From Methanosarcina sp. (GTDB taxonomy: Archaea > Halobacteriota > Methanosarcinia > Methanosarcinales > Methanosarcinaceae), in the NCBI RefSeq assembly GCF_028693135.1, contig NZ_JAQUVZ010000031.1:1-38155 (forward strand): a stretch of 38,155 nt of DNA. The letters run 5' to 3'. This document shows, piece by piece, positions 1-8,813 of this stretch. Made by a program: the position numbers and the translations under genes. The notes below the pieces were generated by a model. It saw only the letters and a list, made by a program, of their open reading frames with translations. It did not search any database and was not told where the DNA came from. Position 1 is the first letter of the stretch, and each line of letters begins with the position of its first letter.

Positions 1-303
1 TTATTTTACAAAAAAACGATGATTTATACAGTTTAAGCGAATACAAAACAGCCAGCGAGGGTTCACTTCATCCCCGACCTAAAGGTCAGGGTATTCGTGA
101 CCCTCTGCGCTCCCATAGTAATAAAAAGTATTTAGCTATGCAAAACTCTACGGAGGGCTGTTGCTGATAAAACAGTTTCAGCTTTTTGTACAAAAGTGAT
201 GGAAAAGGATGAAGTGCCACACTTGGGAACTTCTCCAATTCAATTTATTTTATTTTACAGTTCTTCATTCAAAAAAACTGATCTGATTACACTCTTTTAC
301 CTA
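1..303. other. Intergenic, IS200/IS605-like relic end
   Basis: I see no convincing gene here. The stretch around 75-95 is a short hairpin (CCCCGACC, loop, GGTCAGGG) next to GTTCACTTCATC. On the minus strand it follows GGGAGCGCAGAG. This arrangement resembles the right ends of IS200/IS605-type elements, but no transposase frame remains. A plus-strand frame from 196 to 531 overlaps the real minus-strand gene and looks like a shadow. Confidence 0.35.
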
Positions 304-480
304 TTACGCACGCCAGATAGCTATGATCTTATCAATTGCTATGTGCGTGTATTTTCCTCCGTTTTCAAGAGTGAGTACATTGTCTGCGCAGGCTTTCACC
401 TTTCCGTTAAAAACATCAGGCCCCCCGCAGTAGACGTCTATAACTTCGTCGAGATGGTGTTCCACTATAAAAGACTGCAT
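304..480 (-). CDS. Small conserved protein, possibly Sm-like (58 aa), paralog 1
   Basis: This is a 58-residue cytosolic protein beginning MQSFIVEHHLDE and containing DVYCGGPDVFNGKVKACADN and LTHIAID-like segments. The pattern of short beta strands (binding a ligand or RNA would be typical of Sm-like or small beta-barrel folds) is only suggestive, and I do not assign a function. An in-frame ATG lies eight codons upstream at 504, but the ATG at 480 has a GAGGTG ribosome binding site just before it. It also aligns exactly with the start of the second paralog at 871. The two proteins share most residues, including the single CGG cysteine motif and the second cysteine (ACADN). The spacing of about 210 bp between them implies an old tandem duplication. 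Confidence 0.75.
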   Translation of the reverse strand: MQSFIVEHHLDEVIDVYCGGPDVFNGKVKACADNVLTLENGGKYTHIAIDKIIAIWRA

Positions 481-691
481 TTTGCACCTCAGGGTATTTC
501 CCATTTATCTAATTTTGGTCCTGCTGAATAGAATCAGTTTTTATTCCCTGTATGAAGAATAATAAGCTTAATTTCATTCATCAGTCCAGAGAGTTATCCA
601 GCTGTAACAAGGTTTAGAAAAGGATCAGTAACGCCCATTCTCTGCCCCCGGTTGTCCCCTTTATACTGAGTTTGAAATATAATATTTGAGC

Positions 692-871
692 TTACTGAGC
701 CCACATAGCTATAATCTTATCAATGGCTATGTGTGTAAGTTTTCCTTCATTATCGAGGGTGAGGACATTATCTGCACAGGCTTTTATGATTCCTTTGAAG
801 ATATCTGGCCCGCCGCAGTAAACATCTACGTTACTGTCGAGGTAATGCTCCACTATAAAAGATTGCATCAT
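692..871 (-). CDS. Small conserved protein, possibly Sm-like (59 aa), paralog 2
   Basis: This frame reads MMQSFIVEHYLDSNVDVYCG and ends DKIIAMWAQ. It is the tandem paralog of the protein at 304-480, with about 70 percent identity by eye and the same length. A GGGAGT ribosome binding site sits about eight bases before the start. Differences fall mainly in codons for surface-type residues while the CGGPD and ACADNVLTL blocks are kept, which is the pattern of a selected coding sequence. I infer a small beta-rich protein, perhaps Sm/LSm-like, working as an oligomer; the function is unknown. Upstream on the minus strand lies a TATA-like stretch and an inverted repeat (957-970). Confidence 0.7.
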   Translation of the reverse strand: MMQSFIVEHYLDSNVDVYCGGPDIFKGIIKACADNVLTLDNEGKLTHIAIDKIIAMWAQ

Positions 872-1455
872 ATTTTTACTCCCGCTGGTCTTCTTATTTT
901 TGATAGGCTGTTTTTGTTTGTTTGCCTGTTACCTGTCTACCATTAATTTACTATACCGGTTTTCAAACCGATATCTTAGAAACAGACATCTTTGTTTAAC
1001 TAATTGCTCATTCCTTATTAATTTATTTATAAATTAATATTGATTTTCCGGGTGCGGTGGCTTTAAATTCCATTTAAGTAAATTAGCTTGTGTACTTAAA
1101 CCTCAATTCTTTACCGGCAACGGTTTTAATATAAATAAGATCATAATTATATGGTTTTTTACTTCAGGTTTATTTGCGCGGAGGAGCCGGGGAAAGCTAA
1201 GTTTAGTTGGAAAAAATATTACAAAGTCTGCTTTTACGAAAAACAGAATGAAAATTCAAGTAATACATATAAAAATACTTTTTACTTCATCTCTTCAGAA
1301 GCCAGTATTCCAACGTATAAAAAAAGATTTATATGCTTCTATTCTCAGATTAACCCCTCAAATAGCTCTTTTCCATTCGGTAAAGTTCCCCTGAATTATG
1401 TGGGTCTGTTATTCAGTAAATAAATTAATGTAATAAACCTTTTTCATGGCAACTC
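872..1455. other. Intergenic region with a small inverted repeat
   Basis: There is no supported gene in this AT-rich stretch. The sequence CGGTTT-tc-AAACCG at 957-970 is a perfect 6-bp inverted repeat next to an AT-rich promoter-like segment for the small gene at 692-871, so it could be an operator. A plus-strand frame at 1151-1423 has no ribosome binding site and biased AT-driven composition, so it is not called. Confidence 0.5.
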
Positions 1456-1659
1456 TCAATTCTTGCCGCTCTCGTAGAGAAAAATATCTTCAATGCTTGT
1501 GTTAAAAAGTCTGGAAAGCTTGAACGCAAGATCAAGGGAAGGGTCATATTTTCCTTTTTCAATAGCGTTTATCGTCTGCCTTGTTACCCCCACCTTTTCA
1601 GCAAGACTTTCCTGGGTAAGGTCATGAATTGCCCTGTAAACTTTAATATTATTCTTCAT
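1456..1659 (-). CDS. XRE/Cro-type HTH transcriptional regulator (67 aa)
   Basis: This small DNA-binding protein begins MKNNIKVYRAIHDLTQESLA. It contains the full helix-turn-helix of the XRE family: LTQESLAEKVGVTRQTINAI followed by EKGKYDPSLDLAFKLSRLF. The family acts as dimeric repressors, often with a membrane partner. The start at 1659 was chosen because the gene overlaps the end of the upstream DUF2178 gene by 11 bases (ATGAAGAATAA). The two are therefore translationally coupled. A longer frame extends to 1749 but its extra residues do not resemble the family. The inverted repeat at 2158-2176 upstream of the operon is a plausible autoregulatory operator (inference). Confidence 0.9.
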   Translation of the reverse strand: MKNNIKVYRAIHDLTQESLAEKVGVTRQTINAIEKGKYDPSLDLAFKLSRLFNTSIEDIFLYESGKN

Positions 1660-2044
1660 CCCAGCCCCCATATTCCCTGTTGTAAAACCTGTAAAACAGG
1701 GTGTAAAGCACAAGGACACCGCAGCTTGCGTATGCCATGAAGAAACCAAGGTCCGTATGTCCGGGATAGGTATTCCTCATGGCTATCAGGACAGCACCTC
1801 CAAGGGCAAGACCTGAAGCCACTATCTGGAGAGTAACGCGCGAAGCCTTCTGGCTAACCTGGTGAATCCTTTCATCTTCGACTACATCTTCTAGCCTGCT
1901 CTTTAAATTGTACATAGCCGCCATGCCTGCAAGGACAACACCTACTGCAAGCGCCGGATTTCCTATAGAGACTGAAAAACCTACAACAATCCCCATGATC
2001 ATCGTGATCAGTAGATAAATCATTTTAAATTCCTTTCGTTTCAT
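1649..2044 (-). CDS. DUF2178 family membrane protein (131 aa)
   Basis: This is a small integral membrane protein with hydrophobic segments at about residues 9-25, 28-45, 70-90 and 100-118. It has a charged loop (SRLEDVVEDERIHQVSQKAS) between the second and third. That loop, with the DERI..V..KA pattern, is typical of DUF2178 proteins, which commonly sit beside small XRE regulators in archaea and bacteria. Two starts are possible: ATG at 2044 with GAGGAAG upstream, or ATG at 2023 with AAGGAAT; I used the first. It is the first gene of a two-gene operon with the HTH regulator. By analogy with similar pairs, the membrane protein may sense a signal and modulate the regulator, but this is inference. 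Confidence 0.85.
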   Translation of the reverse strand: MKRKEFKMIYLLITMIMGIVVGFSVSIGNPALAVGVVLAGMAAMYNLKSRLEDVVEDERIHQVSQKASRVTLQIVASGLALGGAVLIAMRNTYPGHTDLGFFMAYASCGVLVLYTLFYRFYNREYGGWDEE

Positions 2045-2140
2045 CTGAAAAACTTCCTCATATATTTTTCAGTTATAATTGTCACCACTTTCATTCTTTC
2101 AACTTCAGCTTAGAGTATGCTTTTAAAGACATATAGTCAA

Positions 2141-2176
2141 TATTTATATACAATATGTAATGTTTATTTTACATTA
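2141..2176 (-). promoter_or_regulatory. Promoter and putative operator for DUF2178-HTH operon
   Basis: Read on the minus strand, TATATAAATA (2141-2150) is a good archaeal TATA box about 100 bases upstream of the DUF2178 start. Immediately upstream of it is a perfect inverted repeat, TAATGT-7 bases-ACATTA (2158-2176). A further ACATTA half-site lies at 2192-2197. Overlap with the factor B recognition region fits a repressor site for the HTH protein. Confidence 0.5.
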
Positions 2177-2236
2177 AGTAGAATATAGGTTACATTACTT
2201 ATAGATTTCGGAGTGAATAGAATAAATCTGAAAAAT

Positions 2237-2410
2237 GGTTTGAAAAATAGGTTTGAAAAATAGGTTTGAAGAAGAGGTTTGAAGAAGAGGTTTGAAGAAG
2301 AGGTTTGAAGAAGAGGTTTGAAGAAGAGGTTTGAAGAAGAGGTTTGAAGAAGAGGTTTGAAGAAGAGGTTTGAAGAAGAGGTTTGAAGAAGAGGTTTGAA
2401 GAAGAGGTTT
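2237..2410. repeat. 13-bp tandem repeat, 13 full units
   Basis: Thirteen consecutive 13-bp units followed by a partial one (GGTTT). The first two read GGTTTGAAAAATA and the next eleven GGTTTGAAGAAGA without change. The unit length is not a multiple of three and the tract lies outside genes, so it is probably a slippage-prone minisatellite. It has no spacers, so it is not a CRISPR array. Confidence 0.95.
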
Positions 2411-2970
2411 ATCCTCTTAGTCCGTGCCTGATTGGAATTTCAGCCGGTTAATCTTAATCTGGAACACAGTGCCAAGTGAGGTTAACTTGGGGATCGCAGA
2501 GGCACATCGAGAAGTCCCCTTTCTCGGAGCGAAGCGACAGGTGGGGGTAGTTCACACCTGCTCAACAGTCTATCAATAATAATTGATATTTTCCAGGACA
2601 TTTCTAATCTCTCTCAATCTCTTTTCTATTTTGCATACATTTCTGCAGGGTTTCATCCTGTTTCATCCTGTTTCTCTCTTTCTAACCACAACTGTGGAAA
2701 TAATTTATATTAGATGAAAACACTATTAAATCTATGGAGGATAATTTTTTAAGATATACTGAAATTATATTTTGTATTACCCTCTTTGTACTTTTTCTGA
2801 TTTCCTGTAGTAGTACACCTGTTTGAACTAAGTTCGCAAGAATACTACAGCAAATATATTGGTAACCGTGGATTTACTCCTTGCATATTATAAAAATAAT
2901 TAATTTTTAGTTCCCTTATACGGAAGACGGGACTATACAGGAAGATAAAGTATTCGCGATAAAAAATATC
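2411..2970. other. Intergenic, IS200/IS605 TnpB 3'-end-like relic
   Basis: The segment 2490-2560 reads like the 3' end of an IS200/IS605-type tnpB gene and its right end: GGAGCGAAGCGACAGGTGGG followed by GGTAGTTCAC. A short residual frame (AEAHREVPFLGAKRQV) supports this weakly. No intact transposase is present. The remainder to 2970 is AT-rich and shows nothing I can support as a gene. Confidence 0.35.
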
Positions 2971-4959
2971 TCACATCCGATCTTCAAAAAGTTCTCTAAA
3001 TTCTTCAAGCCTTTCCTGGGGGCTTATTATAAGCAGGATATCATTGGGATTAAGTTCTGTCTCAGCTCCCAGATCATAAATAAGCCTGTGTTTCCTGGAA
3101 ATTGCAAGTACAGAAACTCTATATTTTTTCCGGATCTGGAGGCCCCCTAGAGTTTGTCCTGCAGCTTCTGACTGCTTTCCTACTCGTACGCTTCGGATTT
3201 CTACATCGGAAAAGTCAAGGGAAATTTCACAGACACTTCTCCGGCGAATTTCAGGGTTGCGAAGCATCCTGTAATGGTCAGCTCTGAGTTGATCACCCAC
3301 TGTCTCAATCTCGTTTTCCGGGACCATGTACCTGTTGAGTACCCGGGAAAAGAGTTCTATAGAGCTTTCAAACTCGTCCGAGATGACCTCATCAGCGCCG
3401 ATAGCATAAAACCGGTCGAGTTCGCTCAGGAAGTGGGTTCTTGCAATAATGTGGACCTCCGGGTTTAGCCTCCTTGCCGCTTCAATGATCCGCTTTGCAC
3501 TTACAGGGTCGCCTGCAGTCACAACAACTGATTTTGCATCCCTGATGCCCGCATGTTCCAGTACGGCTTTCTGGGCTGCGTCCCCGTACATAATGTGCTC
3601 TCCTTTTGCCTTTTCCTTCCTTACGGTATCCGGGTTGATGTCGATTATACTGTAGGGAATCGAAGCTGCCCGGGCAGCGATCGCAACATTTCTTCCATTG
3701 ACTCCATAACCTATTATTACCAGGTGGTTTTCAAGCTCTTTTTCCAGGCTGTGCTCCACAAGCCCGTTGTACCAGCCGGATTTCAGCACCTGAGGAAGGG
3801 AAAGCTCCTGGGCAAAAGCCGCAGCTTGATGCCCCATGCCCATGATGAAAGGGGTAAGCACCATTGAAAGCACTGCCACGTTCAAGAACTCCTGATAGAC
3901 TACTGATGAGACCAGCCCGTTTGCAAAACCTACGTTCGCAAGAATAAGGGAAAATTCCCCTACCTGGGAAAGGGAAAGGCCGACCAGGACCATTGTATGC
4001 AGAGGAAAACCTATGAGGAAAGTGCTCAGGGCATTTACCACAGCCTTCAGGAACAGCACCGCAAAGGTGGCAGCAAAAATCAGAACGAGATGTTCCCTTA
4101 ATATATCCAGGTCAAGTAGCAGCCCTATGGAGACAAAAAAGATGCTTACAAACATGTCTCTGAAAGGGATTACGTTACCAAGGGCCTGGGTTGCATACTC
4201 GGACTCTGAAATGATCAGGCCAGCAAGAAATGCCCCAAGAGCCAGAGACAGGCCAGTCATGGAAGTTAGCCAGGCAACGGAAAGCCCAATTACTACTACA
4301 CTCAGGAGGAAAAGTTCACTGTTTCGGGTCTGGGCGATCTGGTACATAAGAAAAGGGACTATATACCTGGCGCTGATAAGGGTAAACAGGACAAGTCCCA
4401 GACCCTGGAGCATAAGTTGGAAAAAAGCCGTTTCTGTCCCCGGGACTCCTGCAAGGAGTGGGGTCAGGAGGATAATTACCACAGCAGCCACGTCCTGGAA
4501 AATAAGGATGCCAAGCGCTATTCTCCCGTGAGCACTGTACATCTCTCCTCTTTCCTGCAGCAGTTTGAGGACGATGGCAGTGCTGCTGAGTGCCACCAGA
4601 AGCCCCATAAAGACCGAGGACTCCCAGGAATCGCCCAGCCCGAGGAAAATAAAAGCGACTAGAAGACTGGTAATGGAAAGCTGCAGCCCTCCTCCCAAAA
4701 GCACAATGCGTTTTAGTTTGAGAAGATCACGCAGGGAAAACTCTATTCCGATTGTAAAAAGCAGGAGCACGACTCCTATTTCAGCGAGGAGTTTTATATT
4801 CTCTCCTTCCTGAATCAAACCGAAGCCAAAAGGTCCTGCAAGGATTCCAGCGAGCAAAAAACCCACGAGTGGGGCGATTTTTAGCCTGGAGAATATAAAA
4901 ACCACCGGAATAGAAATTCCAAAGATAATCAAGAGGTCTCCAAGAAGTGACGATTCCAT
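2971..4959 (-). CDS. Kef-type cation/proton antiporter (CPA2) with TrkA domains
   Basis: This 662-residue protein combines a Na+/H+ exchanger-type membrane domain with cytosolic nucleotide-binding control domains. Residues 1-380 hold about twelve hydrophobic segments with family motifs such as GFLLAGILAGP and LGAFLAGLIISES. A TrkA-N (RCK) domain follows from about 410, with the dinucleotide motif VIIGYGVNGRN. A TrkA-C domain lies at about 580-660, ending in NDILLIISPQERL. The family exchanges K+ or Na+ for protons and is gated by NAD(H) or other ligands on the RCK part. A TTG start at 4980 is possible, but a TATA box (TTTATATTA, about 4985-4993) places the transcript start near 4965. The ATG at 4959 then gives an almost leaderless mRNA. 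The gene stands alone. Confidence 0.92.
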   Translation of the reverse strand: MESSLLGDLLIIFGISIPVVFIFSRLKIAPLVGFLLAGILAGPFGFGLIQEGENIKLLAEIGVVLLLFTIGIEFSLRDLLKLKRIVLLGGGLQLSITSLLVAFIFLGLGDSWESSVFMGLLVALSSTAIVLKLLQERGEMYSAHGRIALGILIFQDVAAVVIILLTPLLAGVPGTETAFFQLMLQGLGLVLFTLISARYIVPFLMYQIAQTRNSELFLLSVVVIGLSVAWLTSMTGLSLALGAFLAGLIISESEYATQALGNVIPFRDMFVSIFFVSIGLLLDLDILREHLVLIFAATFAVLFLKAVVNALSTFLIGFPLHTMVLVGLSLSQVGEFSLILANVGFANGLVSSVVYQEFLNVAVLSMVLTPFIMGMGHQAAAFAQELSLPQVLKSGWYNGLVEHSLEKELENHLVIIGYGVNGRNVAIAARAASIPYSIIDINPDTVRKEKAKGEHIMYGDAAQKAVLEHAGIRDAKSVVVTAGDPVSAKRIIEAARRLNPEVHIIARTHFLSELDRFYAIGADEVISDEFESSIELFSRVLNRYMVPENEIETVGDQLRADHYRMLRNPEIRRRSVCEISLDFSDVEIRSVRVGKQSEAAGQTLGGLQIRKKYRVSVLAISRKHRLIYDLGAETELNPNDILLIISPQERLEEFRELFEDRM

Positions 4960-5827
4960 CAATAGAAATTGAGTTATCAAATAATATAAATGGCATTGGT
5001 GCCGCGACCCCTTTTGAGAAGAAGCAGCAATATATAACTATTCTGAGAAATTGGTTGGAAACTTTGAGGAGGGGTTCAGGGAATTTGAAACCATATCCAG
5101 GCATCTTGAAACAAAATAAAGGGGTCCTGAGGCACAATTTTACGGAAATGGGTGACTGCAATAGAATGAATAAAATCCTGAAATGCCTATCACAAAGCGG
5201 ATGGGGTGGATCCGGCAACGAGATGAAGATAATTGCTTTTTTGAAATAGGGGTTAAGATCAAGCACAAATAAGGGAAACCCCAGGCAACAAAAGAATTTA
5301 TGCGAAGTGCAGTTGGAAAAATAAGGATAAAAATGGATTTACGGTGCATTAAAATTTTTTTTGACCCTTAAACCTTGAAATAACTCATTTTAAAAAGTCA
5401 ATATGATATTGTCGCCTTTATTCCTCTTTAACTGCATTATTATTTCCTTAAAACTTCTCAAAACAGAAACAATTGATCTTCTTCCTTTTTATGCGCATAT
5501 ACTCCCCTCCAAAGGGGCAAAATAGTGAATCCCAGAAGAAATGTAGTTGTAAATGATTATAAAAGGACGGCACAGGGCAAAATCAGTAACGGCATTGAAT
5601 AAAAAGAGATTATCAGGAATTATTTTTAGAAAAGGAGAATTATTAAAACTTCTTTAGACAAAAAGTATTTAATATATGTATTAAATCTTAAAGCTTACCA
5701 ATTTAAGGCGTATTTTTCTTCAAATGAGCTGGAAAAGACAGGATCTTATTTACTAAACAGGATTCCATTTACTATATTCTGGACAGTTGTCCCTTCATTT
5801 TTCTTCCAGCTTTCACGAGGGTTGAAA
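4960..5827. promoter_or_regulatory. Divergent intergenic region with ablA promoter palindrome
   Basis: This 870-base region separates the divergent antiporter and ablA genes. At 5667-5686 there is a perfect palindrome, ATTTAATA-TATG-TATTAAAT, which contains or overlaps a TATA-like element. If used, it gives ablA a leader of roughly 120 bases. No gene in this stretch has both a ribosome binding site and convincing composition. Confidence 0.45.
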
Positions 5828-7087
5828 GTGATATCTAAAATTAAAAACTGTTTTAACGCATCTAATGAAGAATTTTCAGACTGGAAATGGCAATACAAGC
5901 ACAGAATTACGACCGTGGAAGAGCTTGAAAAACTGATTTCGCTCTCGGAGCCTGAAAAAGAAGACATAAAAAAAGCTCTTGAAGTTTTTCCCATGGCGAT
6001 ATCTCCTTATTATGCTTCTCTTATTGATCCGGCAGATCCTGGATGTCCCATCCGGATGCAGGCTGTGCCCATTTCAGCTGAGCTTCAAAAATCTTCCGGG
6101 GAACTTGAAGACCCTCTCTGCGAGGACAGTGACTCTCCCTCAGAGGGGAGCTGTATAACTCACAGGTACCCGGACAGAGTACTTTTTCTGATCTCAAACC
6201 GCTGTGGGATGTACTGCAGGCACTGCACCCGCAAGAGAAGGGTCGGCAACAGGGAGTATGACTATTCTGAAAAGGTAATCAGGGAGGGGATCGAGTACGT
6301 CAGGGAACATCCTGAAGTAAGGGATGTTCTACTTTCGGGTGGAGACGCCTTGCTTGTTTCTGATGAGAGGCTGGACTGGCTCTTAAGGGAACTTTTTGAC
6401 ATTCCCCATGTGGAGATCGTAAGGATCGGCACAAGGGCTCCCGTAACCCTGCCCCAGCGCATAACCCCTGAACTGTGCGAAATCCTTGGGAAATACCCGT
6501 CGGTCTGGCTCAACACCCACTTCAACCACCCAAAAGAGATCACCCCCGAAGCTAAAAAGGCTATGAATATGCTTTCTCGTGCCGGAATTCCCCTGGGCAA
6601 CCAGTCTGTACTTCTCAGAGGAGTAAACGACTGCCCGACGATAATCAAAAAACTCTGCCACGAGCTCCTCAGGATAAAGACCAGACCATACTATCTCTAC
6701 CAGTGCGACCTTTCCTTCGGGCTGGAACATTTCAGGACATCGGTTGCAAGGGGCATAGAGATCATAGAGATGCTCAGGGGACACACCTCGGGGCTTGCTG
6801 TTCCTACTTTTGTGGTTGACGCCCCGGGCGGGGGAGGTAAAATCCCGGTCGGACCCAATTACCTTATCTCAAATTCGGATAATGGAGTCACCCTCCGGAA
6901 TTACGAAGGAGTGATCTGTATGTACTCGGAACCTGCAGATTACTCCGCGGTGTGCCCGCAAAAATGTTCAATCTGCGATAAGCACCCCGGGCTTAAAAGT
7001 GATATGGGCCTTGCAAAACTCTACGACGAAGAAAATGATATCATATCTCTCGAACCCGAAGGCCTTGAAAGAAAACAGCGTTTTTGA
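5828..7087 (+). CDS. ablA: Lysine 2,3-aminomutase (radical SAM)
   Basis: This 419-residue enzyme converts L-lysine to L-beta-lysine, the first step to the osmolyte N-epsilon-acetyl-beta-lysine in methanogens. The radical SAM cluster motif CGMYCRHC is at about residues 130-137. It is preceded by the family block [13 protein letters not shown] and followed by the SAM-binding [10 protein letters not shown]. The PLP lysine is in [16 protein letters not shown], and a C-terminal cysteine motif ([13 protein letters not shown]) follows, as in KamA proteins. A TTG lies at 5822, but the GAGGG at 5817-5821 has proper spacing only to the GTG at 5828. The acetyltransferase gene ablB follows after about 70 bases. 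Expression is expected to rise at high salt; a long leader and palindromic promoter are visible upstream. Confidence 0.95.
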   Translation: MISKIKNCFNASNEEFSDWKWQYKHRITTVEELEKLISLSEPEKEDIKKALEVFPMAISPYYASLIDPADPGCPIRMQAVPISAELQKSSGELEDPLCEDSDSPSEGSCITHRYPDRVLFLISNRCGMYCRHCTRKRRVGNREYDYSEKVIREGIEYVREHPEVRDVLLSGGDALLVSDERLDWLLRELFDIPHVEIVRIGTRAPVTLPQRITPELCEILGKYPSVWLNTHFNHPKEITPEAKKAMNMLSRAGIPLGNQSVLLRGVNDCPTIIKKLCHELLRIKTRPYYLYQCDLSFGLEHFRTSVARGIEIIEMLRGHTSGLAVPTFVVDAPGGGGKIPVGPNYLISNSDNGVTLRNYEGVICMYSEPADYSAVCPQKCSICDKHPGLKSDMGLAKLYDEENDIISLEPEGLERKQRF

Positions 7088-7158
7088 AGGGAAAATATCA
7101 GGAAAAACCGGTGTTCCTAAAGCAAAAAATATGTTTGAAAACTTAAGGAGGAGTTACT

Positions 7159-8109
7159 GCGGAAAAAAACGTTCCCTTAACGCTTGAGATTAAAGAAGAA
7201 CTTCCTGACTACTGGAAAAAAGCAGAGCTGAAACTGCCCGGGGCAAAGGCGGAACTTGTAATTGATTACTACAATAGAAGATTAAAAGTCATGAATTTCT
7301 CCGGGTTTTTTGAAGAAATCTCCGGAACCATCGAAGCCCTTGCCGAAGCAGAAGACATGGGAAAAATAATCGTATACACCCCTCCGGAAAAAGGGCATGA
7401 GCTTGAAATCTGCGGATATGCTGAGGAAGGGATCATCAGGGGATACTATGCCGGAAAAGACTGCCATATTTTCTCAAGCTACCCTATAAATTCCAGAGGA
7501 GTTTCCTCCAATAAGGAAAAAGAAGACCAGGTAATCAAAAATTGCCTGAGGAAGGGTAAAGGAACTGAAAAAATCCTGCAAAAATCAGGAGATTCCAGGA
7601 AAAAAGGGAGCTGGAAACTACAAAAAGAGAAAATCCGGCTTCCAGAAAAGTACACGCTTAGACCTGCAGTCCAGGCGGATGCCTCCGCAATGGCAGCCCT
7701 TTACAGCCAGGGATTTCATTTTTATCCCACTCCCCTACACATGGAAAGCTACCTGCTCAAAACCATGGATTCCGATGTTCTTTACCTCCTTGTGGAAAAA
7801 CAAGGGAAAATCGTGAGTCTTGCCTCGGCAGAAATGGACCTCGAAACCGGGAGTGCTGAAATCACCGACTGTTTGACTATTTCTTCTGAAAGGGGAAAAG
7901 GGCTGATAAAAGAGCTTATCACAGCCCTGGAAAAAGAACTTTTTGAACGAAACTTTCTGATCTCCTATACCCTCTGCAGGGCTTCGTCTCCTGGCATCAA
8001 CGCAGCATTTGCTTCTCATGGTTATGCCTACACAGGCAGGCTTGTAAACAATTGCAGGATCGAAATGGGATTTGAGGATATGAACATCTGGTGTAAGATG
8101 CTGAAGTGA
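7159..8109 (+). CDS. ablB: Beta-lysine N6-acetyltransferase (GNAT), start codon anomalous
   Basis: This protein acetylates beta-lysine to give the compatible solute N-epsilon-acetyl-beta-lysine. The N-terminal part (ELVIDYYNRRLKVMNFSGFF) matches the AblB-specific beta strand region. The GNAT acetyltransferase fold follows from about residue 165 (KYTLRPAVQADASAMAALYS) to the C-terminus. The first ATG of the frame is at 7291, but that start would remove the conserved first strand. Between the TAA at 7144 and 7291 there is no ATG, GTG or TTG in frame. A strong AAGGAGG (7145-7151) stands seven bases before GCG at 7159, where the start is expected, so I place it there with low certainty. A mutated start (for example GTG to GCG), a rare start codon or a sequence error could explain this. 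It lies in an operon with ablA. Confidence 0.8.
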   Translation, partial: AEKNVPLTLEIKEELPDYWKKAELKLPGAKAELVIDYYNRRLKVMNFSGFFEEISGTIEALAEAEDMGKIIVYTPPEKGHELEICGYAEEGIIRGYYAGKDCHIFSSYPINSRGVSSNKEKEDQVIKNCLRKGKGTEKILQKSGDSRKKGSWKLQKEKIRLPEKYTLRPAVQADASAMAALYSQGFHFYPTPLHMESYLLKTMDSDVLYLLVEKQGKIVSLASAEMDLETGSAEITDCLTISSERGKGLIKELITALEKELFERNFLISYTLCRASSPGINAAFASHGYAYTGRLVNNCRIEMGFEDMNIWCKMLK

Positions 8110-8195
8110 ACTGCCCCTGTAAAATTTATTCACTAATTTTGCATCTTTTAGACTTGAGCAATACCCCTACTAAAAACCGACCTGAAAATTAGACC

Positions 8196-8813
8196 TTAGG
8201 GAAGAACACTGATTTGCTGTTGAAGCTGCTCTACGGTTTTCTTCGCAGTTTCTTCAGCCAGATGCTTCCTGTAAGCTTTTAAAGACACAATCCCTGTTGT
8301 GGAATCCTGCAATTCCATATTCCCGCGTATCAACTTTTCCCCTTCTCGGAAGCCCGTGTTCACAAAGGCTACAGTTACATTTCCTTCTTTGAATTGTTCA
8401 AAATATTTTGTGTCTTCTCCCGTAGAGGTATAGAAGAACAGGATATTCAGGTCCGAAGAAGCGTAAACAGGAGTATAGAGTCCGTCGTGTTTACTGACAT
8501 TCACCAGGAGGGTTTGAGAATCATACTTTTCTTCAACTGCATCGGTGACTGATACTTTCATGTCTGCTTTTTCCAGTTCCGATTCGAGGCTTTCCCTGAG
8601 GGATTTCGAGATGGAATCTTCACCCTCAACGTAGAGGTAGATCCTGCCCGGAAAGTCAATCTGGGGGTTGCCTGTGGAGTAGGCACTTACGACGGAGTTA
8701 GCTCGGGTCTCACTCCGTGCCGCCTTGAATTCCAGGACATAAAAGGAAGAAAGGGCAACTGCAAGGATGAGCACGGAAAGAAGGATTTTCTTCGCTGCTG
8801 TATTTTCTGCCAT
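8196..8813 (-). CDS. Membrane-anchored protein of unknown function (205 aa)
   Basis: I do not recognise this family. The protein begins MAENTAAKKILLSVLILAVA, giving one N-terminal membrane anchor, followed by about 170 mostly hydrophilic residues predicted to lie outside the cell. Motifs that stand out are FPGRIYLYVEGEDS and TPVYASSDLNILFFYTS. There is no cysteine. A TTG at 8822 is also possible, but the ATG at 8813 is preferred. No clear ribosome binding site is present, while an AT-rich TATA-like stretch lies about 35 bases upstream, so the mRNA may have a very short leader. It lies 200 bases downstream of the FlaJ/TadC-like gene on the same strand, which makes it a candidate accessory or structural partner of that machine, though its N-terminus is not a typical pilin signal. 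Confidence 0.75.
   Translation of the reverse strand: MAENTAAKKILLSVLILAVALSSFYVLEFKAARSETRANSVVSAYSTGNPQIDFPGRIYLYVEGEDSISKSLRESLESELEKADMKVSVTDAVEEKYDSQTLLVNVSKHDGLYTPVYASSDLNILFFYTSTGEDTKYFEQFKEGNVTVAFVNTGFREGEKLIRGNMELQDSTTGIVSLKAYRKHLAEETAKKTVEQLQQQISVLP

Noticed and set aside
1151-1423. 90-codon plus-strand frame
   Set aside because: No ribosome binding site, AT-driven composition and no recognisable motif.
2237-2410. Possible CRISPR array
   Set aside because: Direct repeats are head to tail without unique spacers and no cas gene is nearby. The same holds for the arrays at 24964-25054 and 37864-38155.
4013-4531. 172-codon plus-strand frame
   Set aside because: Fully opposite the Kef-type antiporter gene; its sequence is the antisense image of membrane helices.
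4781-5266. 161-codon minus-strand frame overlapping the antiporter start
   Set aside because: It overlaps the well-supported antiporter gene in another frame and has no family resemblance.
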